A stretch of 64,000 nt of DNA from Mycobacteroides immunogenum (GCF_001605725.1 NZ_CP011530.1:3038001-3102000), one strand, 5' to 3'. Shown: positions 42,742 to 52,986, counted from the first letter of the stretch. The notes: generated by a model not told the origin, from the sequence alone. A program made the numbers and translations.

Positions 42742-43677
42742 ATGACAGCCACCACCGGTATCGATCCGATCATCATCAAGATTCTGGAAGCTGTTCCGAT
42801 TCAACTCATTTCGCCGGACGGTCCGCAGGCCTCCCGCGATGCCTACCGGGCGGTCGCCACGGCGCGCCCGCCGTGGATCGAGGTGGCCAAGGTCGAGGAC
42901 CGCACCATCGCGGGTCCCGCCGGAGAAATCCCTCTGCGGATCTACACACCCGCCGAAGGCGCAGCGCGTCCGGTGTTCCTGCTGATCCATGGCGGTGGCT
43001 GGGTGATCGGTGACCTGGACACCCACGACGCGGTGGCCCGCGCCGCCGCCGTGCAAGCCGACGCCGTCGTGGTCTCGGTGGACTATCGGCTGGCGCCCGA
43101 GCACCCCTACCCCGCCGCGGTCGAGGACTGCTGGGCCGCGCTGCAGTGGGTACACGAGCACGCCGCCGAAATCGGCGGCGATCCGGCGCGGCTCGCCGTG
43201 GGCGGCGATTCCGCCGGTGGCAACCTCTCGGCCGTCATGGCGCAGCTGGCCCGGGACAACGGCATCGACCTGGCGTTCCAGCTGCTGTGGTACCCGGCCA
43301 CCACCTTTGATACGACGCTGCCGTCGATGGTGGAGAACGCCGAGGCACCCGTCCTTGACTTCAAGACCGTCGCCTCACTGAGCAAGTGGTACCTCGGCGA
43401 CACCAATCCGGCCACCGCGGGCCCGACCCTGGTTCCGGCCCGCGCGGAGAGCTTCGAAGGATTGGCCCCCGCGTTCATCGGCACGGCGGAGTTCGACCCA
43501 CTACGCGACGACGGCGCCAAGTACGCCGAGCTGTTGAGCGCCGCCGGTGTGCCGGTGGAGCTGCACAATGCGCCGACGCTGATCCACGGCTACCTCGGCT
43601 ACGCCGATATCGTCCCGGCAGCCACCGAGGAGCGTGACCGTTCCCTGGCCGCGCTCAAGAGGGCCCTCCACGGCTAG
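42742..43677 (+). CDS. alpha/beta-hydrolase, HSL-type esterase/lipase
   Basis: A hormone-sensitive-lipase family (family IV) esterase with 311 residues. The oxyanion motif HGGGW is at 83-87, the nucleophile is in GGDSAGG (S157), and the acid and base are D252 (AEFDPLRD) and H282 (LIHGYLG). M. tuberculosis carries the related LipH/LipI pair near priA, so the location is conserved. Short-chain acyl esters are the usual substrates of this group. The 3' end overlaps the NCS1 permease gene on the other strand by 23 bp. Confidence 0.92.
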   Translation: MTATTGIDPIIIKILEAVPIQLISPDGPQASRDAYRAVATARPPWIEVAKVEDRTIAGPAGEIPLRIYTPAEGAARPVFLLIHGGGWVIGDLDTHDAVARAAAVQADAVVVSVDYRLAPEHPYPAAVEDCWAALQWVHEHAAEIGGDPARLAVGGDSAGGNLSAVMAQLARDNGIDLAFQLLWYPATTFDTTLPSMVENAEAPVLDFKTVASLSKWYLGDTNPATAGPTLVPARAESFEGLAPAFIGTAEFDPLRDDGAKYAELLSAAGVPVELHNAPTLIHGYLGYADIVPAATEERDRSLAALKRALHG

Positions 43678-45100
43678 ATCTGTACGGCGCACGGCTCAGC
43701 AGGTACATCAGGGCGCCGCCCAGCAGAGCCCCGACCGGCCACGACAGTGCGGTCAGGCTTTGTGTTCGCGGCACCAACGCGATGCCGACCGCCACCGCAC
43801 CGGCGACACCCAGCGAGATCAGTGCCGCGGGATTGACGCCGCGGGTGTACTGGTAGGCGCCGTCCGTGGATTCCGAGTACAGGTCCCTGATGTTGGTGTG
43901 CCCTCGTCGCAGCACGTAGTAGTCCACCACCAGAATCCCGAACACCGGCCCCATCAATGCGCCCACCCCGCCCAGGAAGTACACGATCGCGGCCTCGTTT
44001 CCCCAGATCTTCCAGGGCAGCACCGCAACCGATAGCACCGCCGTGATGATGCCGCCGGTGCGAAACGAGATGTACTTCGGAGCGACGTTGGAGATGTCGT
44101 AGGACGGAGAGACAAAGTTCAGTACCACGTTGATGCCGACGGTGGCGATCGCGAAGAGCACCGCGGCCACCACCACGACGGCGTCCGAATCGATATCCGC
44201 GACCAGTTCCACCGGGTCCGCCATCGCGCTGCCGTACTTCTTCAGCGCGGCGAGCGAGATGACGATCGAGATCACCACGAAGGCGGTCTCATTGAGCGGT
44301 ATGCCCAGCGCGTTTCCCCGCAGAATCGCGCGCCTGCTCGGTGCGAAGCGTGCGAAATCCGCGTAGTTGACCAGCGGGCCCGCCATGAAGGCGACCATCA
44401 GGAATGCCACACCGGTAAACGCCAGCGCCGTGGCACCCCCCGACAGCGGGGCGCCGGCGCGGGCACCGAAGTCGATGCTCCAACTCACGCTGTTCAACAT
44501 CCATAGGGCCAGCGCGATCATCCCGATCCAGACCACCGGGCCGGCCACATCCGATGCCTTACGCACCACCTCCATGCCGTAGTTCAGGATGAGGAGCTGC
44601 ACGGTCCATAGCGACAGGAACGCGGCCCACCCGAGGGCATGCAGACCCAGGAACGTCGGCTCGGTCCAGGAGCGCAGTCCGGGGTCCAGGCGCAGGAGCA
44701 GCACGATGACCGCGGTAGAGGCCAGGTAGGTCTGGATTCCGTACCAGAAGATGGCGACCAGCCCACGCAGTAGCGCCGGGATGTTGGCACCGAACACCCC
44801 AAAGGTGGCCCGCGCGAAGACCGGAAAGGGCACCCCCACCCGCTGGCCGGCGACCCCGATCAGGTTGCTGCCCACCCACAGCACCAGCACCCCGGTGAAC
44901 AATGCCACCATGGTCTGCCAGCCGGTGAGCCCCAGCGCCAGCATTCCGACGGCGAATCCGTAACTTCCCAGGCTGTGCGCCGAGGTCATCCAGAGACAGA
45001 AGATGTCCCAGGTGCGCCAGGTTGCTTGTGCCGCGGTGGCAGGCGCCAGATCCTCGTTGCTCAATCTGCCGCGCGTGGGACCCGGAGCCTCCAATACCAT
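43655..45100 (-). CDS. NCS1-family nucleobase/hydantoin/allantoin permease
   Basis: A nucleobase:cation symporter-1 of 481 residues and about twelve spans. Family features are seen in the early helices (MTSAHSLGSYGFAVGMLALGLTGWQ and the GVPFPVFARATFGVFGANIPALLRG region) and in GPLVNYADFARFAPS. The substrate cannot be assigned from sequence alone; its operon with dihydropyrimidinase and an N-carbamoyl amidase suggests uracil, thymine, dihydropyrimidines or hydantoins. Its ATG shares one base with the stop of the LLM flavoprotein gene (TGATG). Confidence 0.9.
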   Translation of the reverse strand: MVLEAPGPTRGRLSNEDLAPATAAQATWRTWDIFCLWMTSAHSLGSYGFAVGMLALGLTGWQTMVALFTGVLVLWVGSNLIGVAGQRVGVPFPVFARATFGVFGANIPALLRGLVAIFWYGIQTYLASTAVIVLLLRLDPGLRSWTEPTFLGLHALGWAAFLSLWTVQLLILNYGMEVVRKASDVAGPVVWIGMIALALWMLNSVSWSIDFGARAGAPLSGGATALAFTGVAFLMVAFMAGPLVNYADFARFAPSRRAILRGNALGIPLNETAFVVISIVISLAALKKYGSAMADPVELVADIDSDAVVVVAAVLFAIATVGINVVLNFVSPSYDISNVAPKYISFRTGGIITAVLSVAVLPWKIWGNEAAIVYFLGGVGALMGPVFGILVVDYYVLRRGHTNIRDLYSESTDGAYQYTRGVNPAALISLGVAGAVAVGIALVPRTQSLTALSWPVGALLGGALMYLLSRAPYRSSRGGPS

Positions 45101-46119
45101 CAGCTGCTCTTCGCCGTGATGTGTTGCGACAGTGCGGGAATCACTGTTTCCCCGTACACCCGCAATGTCTCTTCCTTGTTGTCGTGCTGCAGATACCCGG
45201 CGAATTGGTCCACGCCCAGCGCCTTGAGCTCGGACAACTTGGCGATGTGTTCATCGGCGGTACCCAGCACACAGAAGCGATCCACAATGTCATCACTGAC
45301 AAACTCGGCGTGCGTGTTCCCGGCCCGGCCGTGCTGGTTGTAGTCATACCCGTCACGTCCGGCGATGTATGCGGTAAGCGCTTGCGGTACTTCACCATTG
45401 GCGCCGTACTTGGCTACGATATCGGCGACGTGATTGCCCACCATACCGCCGAACCAGCGGCACTGCGCCCGCATATGCGCCCAGTCCGATCCCACATACA
45501 TGGGGGCTGCCACACAGATCCGCACCTCGCGGGGGTCGCGCCCGGCGGCCACGGCGGCCTCGCGCACCGCCCCGATCATCCAGCGCGCGATATCGATATC
45601 GGCGAGCTGCAAGATGAAACCGTCGGCGACCTCCCCGGTGAGGGCAAGAGCCTTGGGACCGTAGGCCGCTACCCACACCTCCAGCTCCGACCCCCGGCTC
45701 CAGGGAAACTGCATGGTGGCACCGTGATATTCGACTGGCCGCGAGTTCGCGAGCTCCCGGATGACATGTATCGATTCGCGGAGCGCGGCCAGTGTCGTCG
45801 GTGCCCCACCTGTCACCCGGACCGCCGAATCGCCGCGGCCGATACCGCAGATGGTGCGGTTGCCGTACATGTCGTTCAAGGTCGCGTACAACGACGCCGT
45901 CACCGTCCAATCCCGCGTCGCGGGGTTGGTCACCATGGGCCCCACCACAATGCGCCGGGTTTCATGCAGGATCTGGCTGTAGAGCACATAGGGCTCCTGC
46001 CACAACAGATGCGAATCGAATGTCCAGAGATGGCTAAAGCCATGGGCCTCGGCGAGTTTGGCCAACTGCACGGTGCGTGCGGCCGGCGGATCGCATTGCA
46101 GGACAACTCCGAAATCCAT
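45100..46119 (-). CDS. LLM-class flavin-dependent oxidoreductase
   Basis: A luciferase-like TIM-barrel oxidoreductase of 339 residues. It begins MDFGVVLQCDPPA and has HLWTFDSHLLWQEPYV, NPATRDWTVTASLYATL and a GIGRGDSAVRV loop that fit the F420/FMN-binding family. It has the pattern of the subgroup often encoded beside dihydropyrimidinase. The reaction is not established; in this operon it could reduce a pyrimidine or oxidise a ring intermediate. GAGAGGG precedes the ATG. It is coupled to the permease downstream. Confidence 0.85.
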   Translation of the reverse strand: MDFGVVLQCDPPAARTVQLAKLAEAHGFSHLWTFDSHLLWQEPYVLYSQILHETRRIVVGPMVTNPATRDWTVTASLYATLNDMYGNRTICGIGRGDSAVRVTGGAPTTLAALRESIHVIRELANSRPVEYHGATMQFPWSRGSELEVWVAAYGPKALALTGEVADGFILQLADIDIARWMIGAVREAAVAAGRDPREVRICVAAPMYVGSDWAHMRAQCRWFGGMVGNHVADIVAKYGANGEVPQALTAYIAGRDGYDYNQHGRAGNTHAEFVSDDIVDRFCVLGTADEHIAKLSELKALGVDQFAGYLQHDNKEETLRVYGETVIPALSQHITAKSS

Positions 46120-46144
46120 CGCGGGCCCTCTCTATCAGATGATC

Positions 46145-47566
46145 TCAGATGAGGTATTGACACAGGTCGCGGCGCAGGAAAACACCGTCCCCCTTGCTGC
46201 CGAGATACTCGCCGCCGTCGACAATTACCTTCCCGCGGGACAACACAGTGTCGACATGACCGTCGATCTCGTATCCCTCCCACGCCGAGTGGTCCATGTT
46301 CATGTGGTGGGTCTTGCCCAGGCCGATGGAGGTGTGCCCGTGGGGGTCGTACACCACGATGTCCGCGTCGGCCCCGGGGGCGATGACGCCCTTGCGCCCG
46401 TAAAGCCCAAACATCCGCGCCGGGGTGGTCGAGGTGATCTCCACCCATCGCTCCACCGTGATCCGCCCGTCCACGACGCCCTGATACAGCAGATCCATCC
46501 GGTGTTCGATGGATCCGATCCCGTTGGGAATCTTGGAGAAATCCCCCAGACCCATATCCTTTTGCCCCTTCATGCAGAACGGGCAGTGGTCGGTGGACAC
46601 CATCTGAATATCGTTGGTGCGCAGTGCGCGCCAGATGTCATCCTGGTGATGCTCGTGCTTGGAGCGCAGCGGCGTCGAGCAGACCCACTTGGCACCCTCG
46701 AACCCGGGCGCACCCAGATTGTCCTCAAGCGACAGATACAGATACTGCGGACACGTCTCGCCGTACACGTTCTGGCCCGCGTCCCGTGCGGCGGCCAACT
46801 GCGCGACGGCCTGTTTTGCCGAGACATGCACGACGTACAGCGGCGCACCCGTCAGGTTGGACAACATGATGGCGCGGTGGGTGGCCTCCTCCTCCAGCTG
46901 CCAGGCTCGAGCGATGCCGTGGTAGTAGGGAGTGGTCTTGCCTTCAGCGAGTAGCTGGGCCACCAAAACATCTATCGCGGGGCCATTCTCGGCGTGCATC
47001 ATCGTCATCAGCCCGGTATCGGCACCCACCTGCATGGCCCGCACTATCTGTGCGTCGTCGCTGTAGAAGACCCCTGGATACGCCATGAACATCTTGTAGC
47101 TGGTGATGCCCTCGTCGGCCAGCGCCCGCAACGCGGCCAGCGAGGCATCGTTGACGTCGCCCACAATCTGATGGAAGGAATAGTCCACCGCGCACTGCCC
47201 GGCCGCCATCTCGTGCCAGGCCTGCAGCGAATCCTGCAGCAGCTCACCGAATTTCTGCACCGCGAAGTCGATAATGGTGGTGGTTCCGCCCCAGGCGGCC
47301 GCGCGGGTACCGGTCTCGAAGTCGTCGGAGGCGGTGGTCCCGCCGAAGGGCATCGACATGTGCGTATGCGCGTCGATGCCACCGGGAATGACGTACTTGT
47401 CGCGCGCCTCGATCACGGTGTCGACGGTGGTGGCGAGGTCCATCCCCAGCAGGGTGCTACCCGGCAGCAGGACGGCCGCGATCCTCTCACCGTCGACCAA
47501 TACGTCGGCGGCGCCGCGCCCGGTCGCCGACACCACGGTGCCGCCACGGATCAAAGTCGTTGCCAC
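46145..47566 (-). CDS. hydA: dihydropyrimidinase / D-hydantoinase
   Basis: Opens the ring of dihydrouracil, dihydrothymine or 5-substituted hydantoins. The 473-residue amidohydrolase has the metal ligands in GIDAHTHMSMPFGG, the Lys that becomes carbamylated in TSYKMFMAYPG, further His in MMHAENG and VHVSAKQA, and the Asp in TDHCPFC. The GTG start has AGGAGGACACG upstream, and this binding site overlaps the stop codon of the amidohydrolase gene. It makes the substrate for that enzyme. Confidence 0.95.
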   Translation of the reverse strand: MATTLIRGGTVVSATGRGAADVLVDGERIAAVLLPGSTLLGMDLATTVDTVIEARDKYVIPGGIDAHTHMSMPFGGTTASDDFETGTRAAAWGGTTTIIDFAVQKFGELLQDSLQAWHEMAAGQCAVDYSFHQIVGDVNDASLAALRALADEGITSYKMFMAYPGVFYSDDAQIVRAMQVGADTGLMTMMHAENGPAIDVLVAQLLAEGKTTPYYHGIARAWQLEEEATHRAIMLSNLTGAPLYVVHVSAKQAVAQLAAARDAGQNVYGETCPQYLYLSLEDNLGAPGFEGAKWVCSTPLRSKHEHHQDDIWRALRTNDIQMVSTDHCPFCMKGQKDMGLGDFSKIPNGIGSIEHRMDLLYQGVVDGRITVERWVEITSTTPARMFGLYGRKGVIAPGADADIVVYDPHGHTSIGLGKTHHMNMDHSAWEGYEIDGHVDTVLSRGKVIVDGGEYLGSKGDGVFLRRDLCQYLI

Positions 47567-47575
47567 CGTGTCCTC

Positions 47576-48424
47576 CTACGGCGCCACGAGCGGACCGTAG
47601 GTGTCGGGACGCCGGTCCCGATAGAACTGCCAGTCATCCCGGACCTGCCGTACCAGCGACAGGTCGAGATCTCGTATCACGATCTCCTCATCACTCTCGG
47701 AGGCGATGTCACCGACATAGTTGCCGCGCGGATCCACGAAGTACGAACTGCCATAGAAGGTGACTGCCGCGTCCCCGAACTCACCGCTTTCGGTGCCTAT
47801 CCGGTTGTTTGCGCCGACGAAGTACTGGTTGGCGGCCGCCGCCGCGGGCTGCTCAAGTTCCCAAAGCCTATTGGACAGACCGGGTTTGGTGGCCGAAGGA
47901 TTGAACACCAGCTCTGCTCCGGCGAGGCCGTAGTTGCGCCAGCCCTCGGGGAAATGCCGGTCGTAACAGATGTAGACACCGATCTTGCCGACGGCGGTGT
48001 CGAACACCGGGTATCCGAGATTGCCGGGCCGGAAGTAGAACTTCTCCCAGAATCGGTCGAGGTGCGGGATGTGGTGCTTGCGGTACTTACCCAGGTACGT
48101 GCCGTCGGAATCAAGGACCGCGGCGGTGTTGTAGAGGACGCCGGGTTGCTCCTCTTCGTACACCGGCAGCACCATGACCATGCGGTGTTCCCTGGCCAGC
48201 GCGGCGAATCGCTCGGTGACCGGACCGGGGACGGATTCGGCGTAACCGTAGTACTTCTTGTCCTGCACGATGCCGAAGTACGGGCCGTAGAACAGCTCTT
48301 GAAAGCAGATCACCTGGGCACCCCGGGACGCGGCCTCGGCGACGAAACGCTCGTGTTTGACGAGCATGGATTCCTTGTCACCGGTCCAAGTCGCTTGCGT
48401 CAGTGCGGCTCTGATCACCGTCAT
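47576..48424 (-). CDS. N-carbamoyl-beta-alanine/N-carbamoyl-amino-acid amidohydrolase (nitrilase superfamily)
   Basis: Hydrolyses the N-carbamoyl product of dihydropyrimidinase to the free amino acid, CO2 and ammonia. The 282-residue nitrilase-superfamily protein has the Glu-Lys-Cys triad at E43 (CFQELFYGPYF), K116 (YRKHHIP) and C153 (VYICYDRHFPEGWR), with the HHIP and RHFPEG contexts of beta-ureidopropionases. It is the first gene of a four-gene operon (amidohydrolase, hydA, LLM flavoprotein, permease). Confidence 0.93.
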   Translation of the reverse strand: MTVIRAALTQATWTGDKESMLVKHERFVAEAASRGAQVICFQELFYGPYFGIVQDKKYYGYAESVPGPVTERFAALAREHRMVMVLPVYEEEQPGVLYNTAAVLDSDGTYLGKYRKHHIPHLDRFWEKFYFRPGNLGYPVFDTAVGKIGVYICYDRHFPEGWRNYGLAGAELVFNPSATKPGLSNRLWELEQPAAAAANQYFVGANNRIGTESGEFGDAAVTFYGSSYFVDPRGNYVGDIASESDEEIVIRDLDLSLVRQVRDDWQFYRDRRPDTYGPLVAP

Positions 48425-48593
48425 TGGCCGACTTTATGCGCACTACGCTTTCGGCGCGCGCCAAACGACGCAACGCACAACCCACCGCCCCGCGACCGGG
48501 CAGTACCCAGAACTCCACGCGGCCGTGGTAGAACACGTTACAGTTTTGCGGTTCGCGTCAGGGCGACTCCGCTCGCTCACCGAGGAAGACACC
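48425..48593. other. divergent regulatory region between the pyrimidine-catabolism operon and the steroid-reductase-like gene
   Basis: A 169-bp stretch without a convincing gene. It contains a KstR-type palindrome at 48529-48542 and the ribosome binding site GAGGAAG before 48594. An open frame crosses it on the plus strand but has no start signal. Confidence 0.6.
48529..48542. promoter_or_regulatory. KstR-type operator
   Basis: TAGAACACGTTACA matches the published KstR consensus TnnAACnnGTTnnA at every fixed position. It overlaps a plus-strand -10-like hexamer TACAGT (48539-48544), 50 bp upstream of the ATG of a steroid-reductase-family gene. KstR is the TetR-type repressor of cholesterol catabolism in mycobacteria; its own gene is not in the window. 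Confidence 0.6.
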
Positions 48594-49385
48594 ATGCACT
48601 GGTATACCGGCAATTCTGCGTACGACACCGTGTTGACGGCGGCCTTCGCGTTCGCGGCGTTCGTGATCATCGGAGGCTTTTTCGCCCAAAGCTCCTACGG
48701 GCGCTTCTCCACCACGAAACTCGGGCTCAATCTGAATCCGAAGCTCGGTTGGTGGCTGATGGAGATTCCCGCGACTGTGGTGTTTCTCATCTGCTATCTG
48801 GCCGGGCCACACCGCTTCGAGCCGGCCTCGCTGGTGCTCGCCGCGATATGGATGCTGCACTACGCCAATCGCGGCTGGTTCTTCCCACTGGCCATCCGCC
48901 AGGTGCCGGGCAAGCGCAGCACCTTCAACATCTCGGTCGTGGTCATGGGCATGTTGGTGACGTCGATGCACGGGTATCTCAACGGGACCCTGTTCAGTCA
49001 CGACTTCTTCGGGCAGTACTCCACCGGGTGGCTGCGTGACCCGCGATTCCTGGTCGGCCTGGCGCTCTACCTGTGCGGCTTCGCACTGCTGGTCAGTTCC
49101 GAGTCGATAGTGCGCAACCTGCGGGACAAAAAGAACCCGGGCGCGGCCGAGTACCGCATCCCGTTCGGCGGCGGCTTCCGGTTCGTCACCAGCCCGGCAT
49201 ACCTCGGCGAACTCATCGCGTGGTCCGGCTTCGCGATCTTGACCTGGGCCTTGCCCGGCGTGGTGATCTTGCTAGTCACGGCGGGCAATCTCATCCCCCG
49301 TGCGCTGGCCACGCACCGCTGGTACCGGGAGAAGTTCGACGACTATCCGGCCGACCGGAAAGCGTTGATTCCCGGCGTCTTCTAG
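48594..49385 (+). CDS. steroid 5-alpha-reductase-like / DUF1295 membrane protein
   Basis: A 263-residue integral membrane protein with six or seven spans. The C-terminal part carries the steroid-reductase family pattern: IPFGGGFRFVTSPAYLGELIAWSGFAI, then HRWYREKFDDYPADRKALIP. These proteins reduce the delta-4 double bond of 3-keto steroids with NADPH, or methylate isoprenoid-type substrates. The ATG at 48594 has GAGGAAG upstream; the frame continues upstream but without a start signal. A KstR-type operator in the promoter supports a role with sterol substrates. A terminator hairpin follows. Confidence 0.85.
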   Translation: MHWYTGNSAYDTVLTAAFAFAAFVIIGGFFAQSSYGRFSTTKLGLNLNPKLGWWLMEIPATVVFLICYLAGPHRFEPASLVLAAIWMLHYANRGWFFPLAIRQVPGKRSTFNISVVVMGMLVTSMHGYLNGTLFSHDFFGQYSTGWLRDPRFLVGLALYLCGFALLVSSESIVRNLRDKKNPGAAEYRIPFGGGFRFVTSPAYLGELIAWSGFAILTWALPGVVILLVTAGNLIPRALATHRWYREKFDDYPADRKALIPGVF

Positions 49386-49388
49386 CCG

Positions 49389-49454
49389 TCGAGTGTGAGT
49401 GCCAGTGCGACAAAAACGCCGAGTGTGAGCACTGGTGCTCACACTCGGCGTTTT
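49389..49454. terminator. bidirectional terminator: long perfect hairpin between convergent genes
   Basis: Two 20-bp arms (49413-49432 and 49435-49454) are perfectly complementary around a 2-nt loop. The arms begin with AAAA and end with TTTT, so the structure has a T-tract on both strands and can stop transcripts of the reductase gene and of metK. A degraded, partly matching copy of the GAGTGTGAG core lies just before it at 49389-49411. Confidence 0.82.
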
Positions 49455-49465
49455 CGGGTGCGTGA

Positions 49466-50668
<1,203 letters not shown>

Positions 50669-50750
50669 AGCGCAGCCCCTTTCAGATCGTTACATGTCCT
50701 AATCATTATGGCCGACGAAGCAAGATCGGGGCCATGCCCAATTGTCAGGT

Positions 50751-52013
50751 TCACTGACAAAGCTCGGCAACGGCATCCACAATACGGCTTGCCATCAGAA
50801 CTTTGGTGCCGTGTTCGAGGACAACTTCGGTGACCTCGCCGCCGCCCTGGGCGGAAAGCAACCAGCCGTCATTGCTGTCCACCTCGAAGGCCCGGCCCTC
50901 GCCAACAGCGTTGACTACCAACAGATCACAGCCCTTGCGCTTCAGCTTGGCACGGGCGTGAAAGAGCACGTCCCCGTTCGCGTCACCGGTTTCGGCGGCA
51001 AACCCGACAATTGCCCGCATCTTGGGCAGCTGCCCCTCGGCGCGCGCACGCACCACACCGGCCAGTACATCGGCGTTGCGCAGCAATTCGATGGGCGCGT
51101 CGACCGGGTTTTCACCGTCGGCGCCGTGGCTCTTTTTGATCTTGCTGGTCGCAACATGCGCCGGGCGGAAATCTGCTACCGCCGCCGCCATGATCAGGGC
51201 CTCGGCCGCGGGCGCGTGCTTGTTGACCGCGTCCTGCAACTGGGCCGCCGAGCTGATGTGCACCACCTCGACACCGGCAGGGTCGGGCAATCCGACCGTG
51301 TGCCCCGCGATGAGCGTGACCTCGGCGCCGCGCTGCGCGGCGACCCGGGCAAGGGCATACCCCTGCTTGCCGGAACTGCGGTTTCCGATGAAGCGCACGG
51401 GGTCCAGAGGCTCGCGGGTACCGCCCGCGGTGACCAGTACCCGCACTCCCGCCAGATCGTGTGGCAGCGCGTCGGAGCGCGCCAGCAGCAGTTGGGCCAG
51501 GGTGGTGATCTCTTCGGCCTCAGGCAGCCGGCCAGGACCGGTATCGGCGCCCGTCAGCCTCCCGGAGGCCGGCTCAAGAACAACCGCGCCGTGACTGCGC
51601 AATGTCGCGACATTCTGCTGCGTCGCGGGATGCAACCACATCTCCGTGTGCATCGCGGGGGCGAAAAGGACCGGACAGCGGGCCGTCAGCAGCGTCGCCG
51701 TCAGCAGGTCGTCCGCACGCCCCGTGGCGGCACGAGCCAGCAGGTCCGCGGTGGCGGGCGCCACCACAACCAGGTCAGCGTCCTGCCCGAGCCGCACATG
51801 CGGAACCTCGGGAACGTCTTCGAACACACCGGTACGCGCGGGCTCACCGGAGAGCGCCTCGAACGTCGCGGCCCCCACGAACTGCAGGGCCGATTCCGTG
51901 GGAATGACCCGGACGCTGTGCCCGGCCTCAGCGAGCTGGCGCACCACGGTGCAGGCCTTGTAGGCGGCGATTCCCCCGCCCACTCCGACGATGATCCGCT
52001 TACGGTCAGCCAT
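50751..52013 (-). CDS. coaBC: bifunctional phosphopantothenoylcysteine decarboxylase / phosphopantothenate-cysteine ligase
   Basis: Carries out two steps of coenzyme A synthesis. The N-terminal flavin decarboxylase half (CoaC) starts IIVGVGGGIAAYKA and includes FAPAMHTEMW; the C-terminal synthetase half (CoaB) starts VLVTAGGTREPLDPVRFIGN and includes the SSGKQG and GFAAETGD loops. The protein has 420 residues from the ATG at 52013; a GTG is the codon directly before it. It lies 14-17 nt after rpoZ. Confidence 0.97.
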   Translation of the reverse strand: MADRKRIIVGVGGGIAAYKACTVVRQLAEAGHSVRVIPTESALQFVGAATFEALSGEPARTGVFEDVPEVPHVRLGQDADLVVVAPATADLLARAATGRADDLLTATLLTARCPVLFAPAMHTEMWLHPATQQNVATLRSHGAVVLEPASGRLTGADTGPGRLPEAEEITTLAQLLLARSDALPHDLAGVRVLVTAGGTREPLDPVRFIGNRSSGKQGYALARVAAQRGAEVTLIAGHTVGLPDPAGVEVVHISSAAQLQDAVNKHAPAAEALIMAAAVADFRPAHVATSKIKKSHGADGENPVDAPIELLRNADVLAGVVRARAEGQLPKMRAIVGFAAETGDANGDVLFHARAKLKRKGCDLLVVNAVGEGRAFEVDSNDGWLLSAQGGGEVTEVVLEHGTKVLMASRIVDAVAELCQ

Positions 52014-52030
52014 CACCGGCGTCCTGGTTT

Positions 52031-52339
52031 CTACTCGCCTTCGGTGTGCTCGAGTAGGTCGCCGTGGATCTCGCGCAGCGCGATCGACAGCGGCTTCTCC
52101 TGCAGGCCCGGCTCGACCAACGGACCCACGTACTCGAGGATGCCGTCACCCAGCTGGTTGTAGTAGTCGTTGATCTGGCGCGCACGCTTGGCCGCGTAGA
52201 TCACGAGCGCGTACTTGCTCGACGCGCGGGCCAGTAGCTCATCGATCGGCGGGTTGGTGATACCCAGCGGCGTGTCGAGAGCGGCGTCGTAGCTGTCGGT
52301 GCCCGGTTCGACGATGACGTCGGTCTGGGAGGTGCTCAC
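52031..52339 (-). CDS. rpoZ: RNA polymerase omega subunit
   Basis: A small subunit that helps fold and hold beta-prime. The protein has 102 residues; the family core is [35 protein letters not shown] followed by the acidic tail. The start is a GTG with GGAGATTCTTTA upstream; the same frame extends far upstream through gmk but has no support. It lies between gmk and coaBC as in other actinobacteria. Confidence 0.97.
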   Translation of the reverse strand: MSTSQTDVIVEPGTDSYDAALDTPLGITNPPIDELLARASSKYALVIYAAKRARQINDYYNQLGDGILEYVGPLVEPGLQEKPLSIALREIHGDLLEHTEGE

Positions 52340-52406
52340 TAAAGAATCTCCTGGATAGGTAATGGCGCTGAAAATGGCTGGCGCGGTATCCGCGAAGCGC
52401 TGCCGG

Positions 52407-52976
52407 TTAACGTCCGACCAATAACGATACCAACTTTGCGCAGGCATTATCCAACTGGTCGTTGACGACGACGACATCAAAGTCGGTTTGAGCCGCCATT
52501 TCCACCTTGGCGGTTTCCAATCGGCGGGCAATCACCGACTCCGATTCGGTCCCCCGGCCGGTAAGCCGCTGCACCAGCGCGTCCCAGCTCGGTGGCGCCA
52601 GGAAAACGGCGAGCGCCTGCGGAAGGGCCGCCTTGATGGCCCTGGCGCCGGCCAGATCGACCTCGATGAGAGTCGGGCGTCCTGCCTGCATGGCCTCGCG
52701 AACGGGCGTGGCAGGCGTGCCTGAGCGTTGCAATCCACCATGGATGTCCGCCCACTCGAGCAGTGCACCGTCGTCGATCAGCCGTTGAAACTCCTCGGCG
52801 GTGACGAAGTGATAGTCGACGCCGTCCACCTCACCCGGCCGCGGAGCCCTGGTGGTGGCGGAGACGCTGAAGAACAGGCCGTCGACCTCATCGCGTAGTC
52901 GACGCACAACGGTGGATTTACCGACGGCGGAGGGGCCGGATAGGACTACTACCCGGCCCCTCGTCGAAGCTGTCAT
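52407..52976 (-). CDS. gmk: guanylate kinase
   Basis: Phosphorylates GMP to GDP. The 189-residue protein has the P-loop [15 protein letters not shown] and the GMP-binding [22 protein letters not shown] and [11 protein letters not shown] segments. The ATG at 52976 is 10 nt after the mihF stop. No clear ribosome binding site is visible, so translation may depend on coupling to mihF. The longer frame from 53042 overlaps mihF and is not supported. Confidence 0.96.
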   Translation of the reverse strand: MTASTRGRVVVLSGPSAVGKSTVVRRLRDEVDGLFFSVSATTRAPRPGEVDGVDYHFVTAEEFQRLIDDGALLEWADIHGGLQRSGTPATPVREAMQAGRPTLIEVDLAGARAIKAALPQALAVFLAPPSWDALVQRLTGRGTESESVIARRLETAKVEMAAQTDFDVVVVNDQLDNACAKLVSLLVGR

Positions 52977-52986
52977 CTGGAGAAGA

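Noticed and set aside
46994..49039. 681-codon plus-strand open frame over hydA, the amidohydrolase and the reductase gene
   Set aside because: It runs antisense to two clearly functional enzymes with intact catalytic residues and out of frame with the reductase gene. Its predicted protein is Gly/Arg/His-rich without domains.
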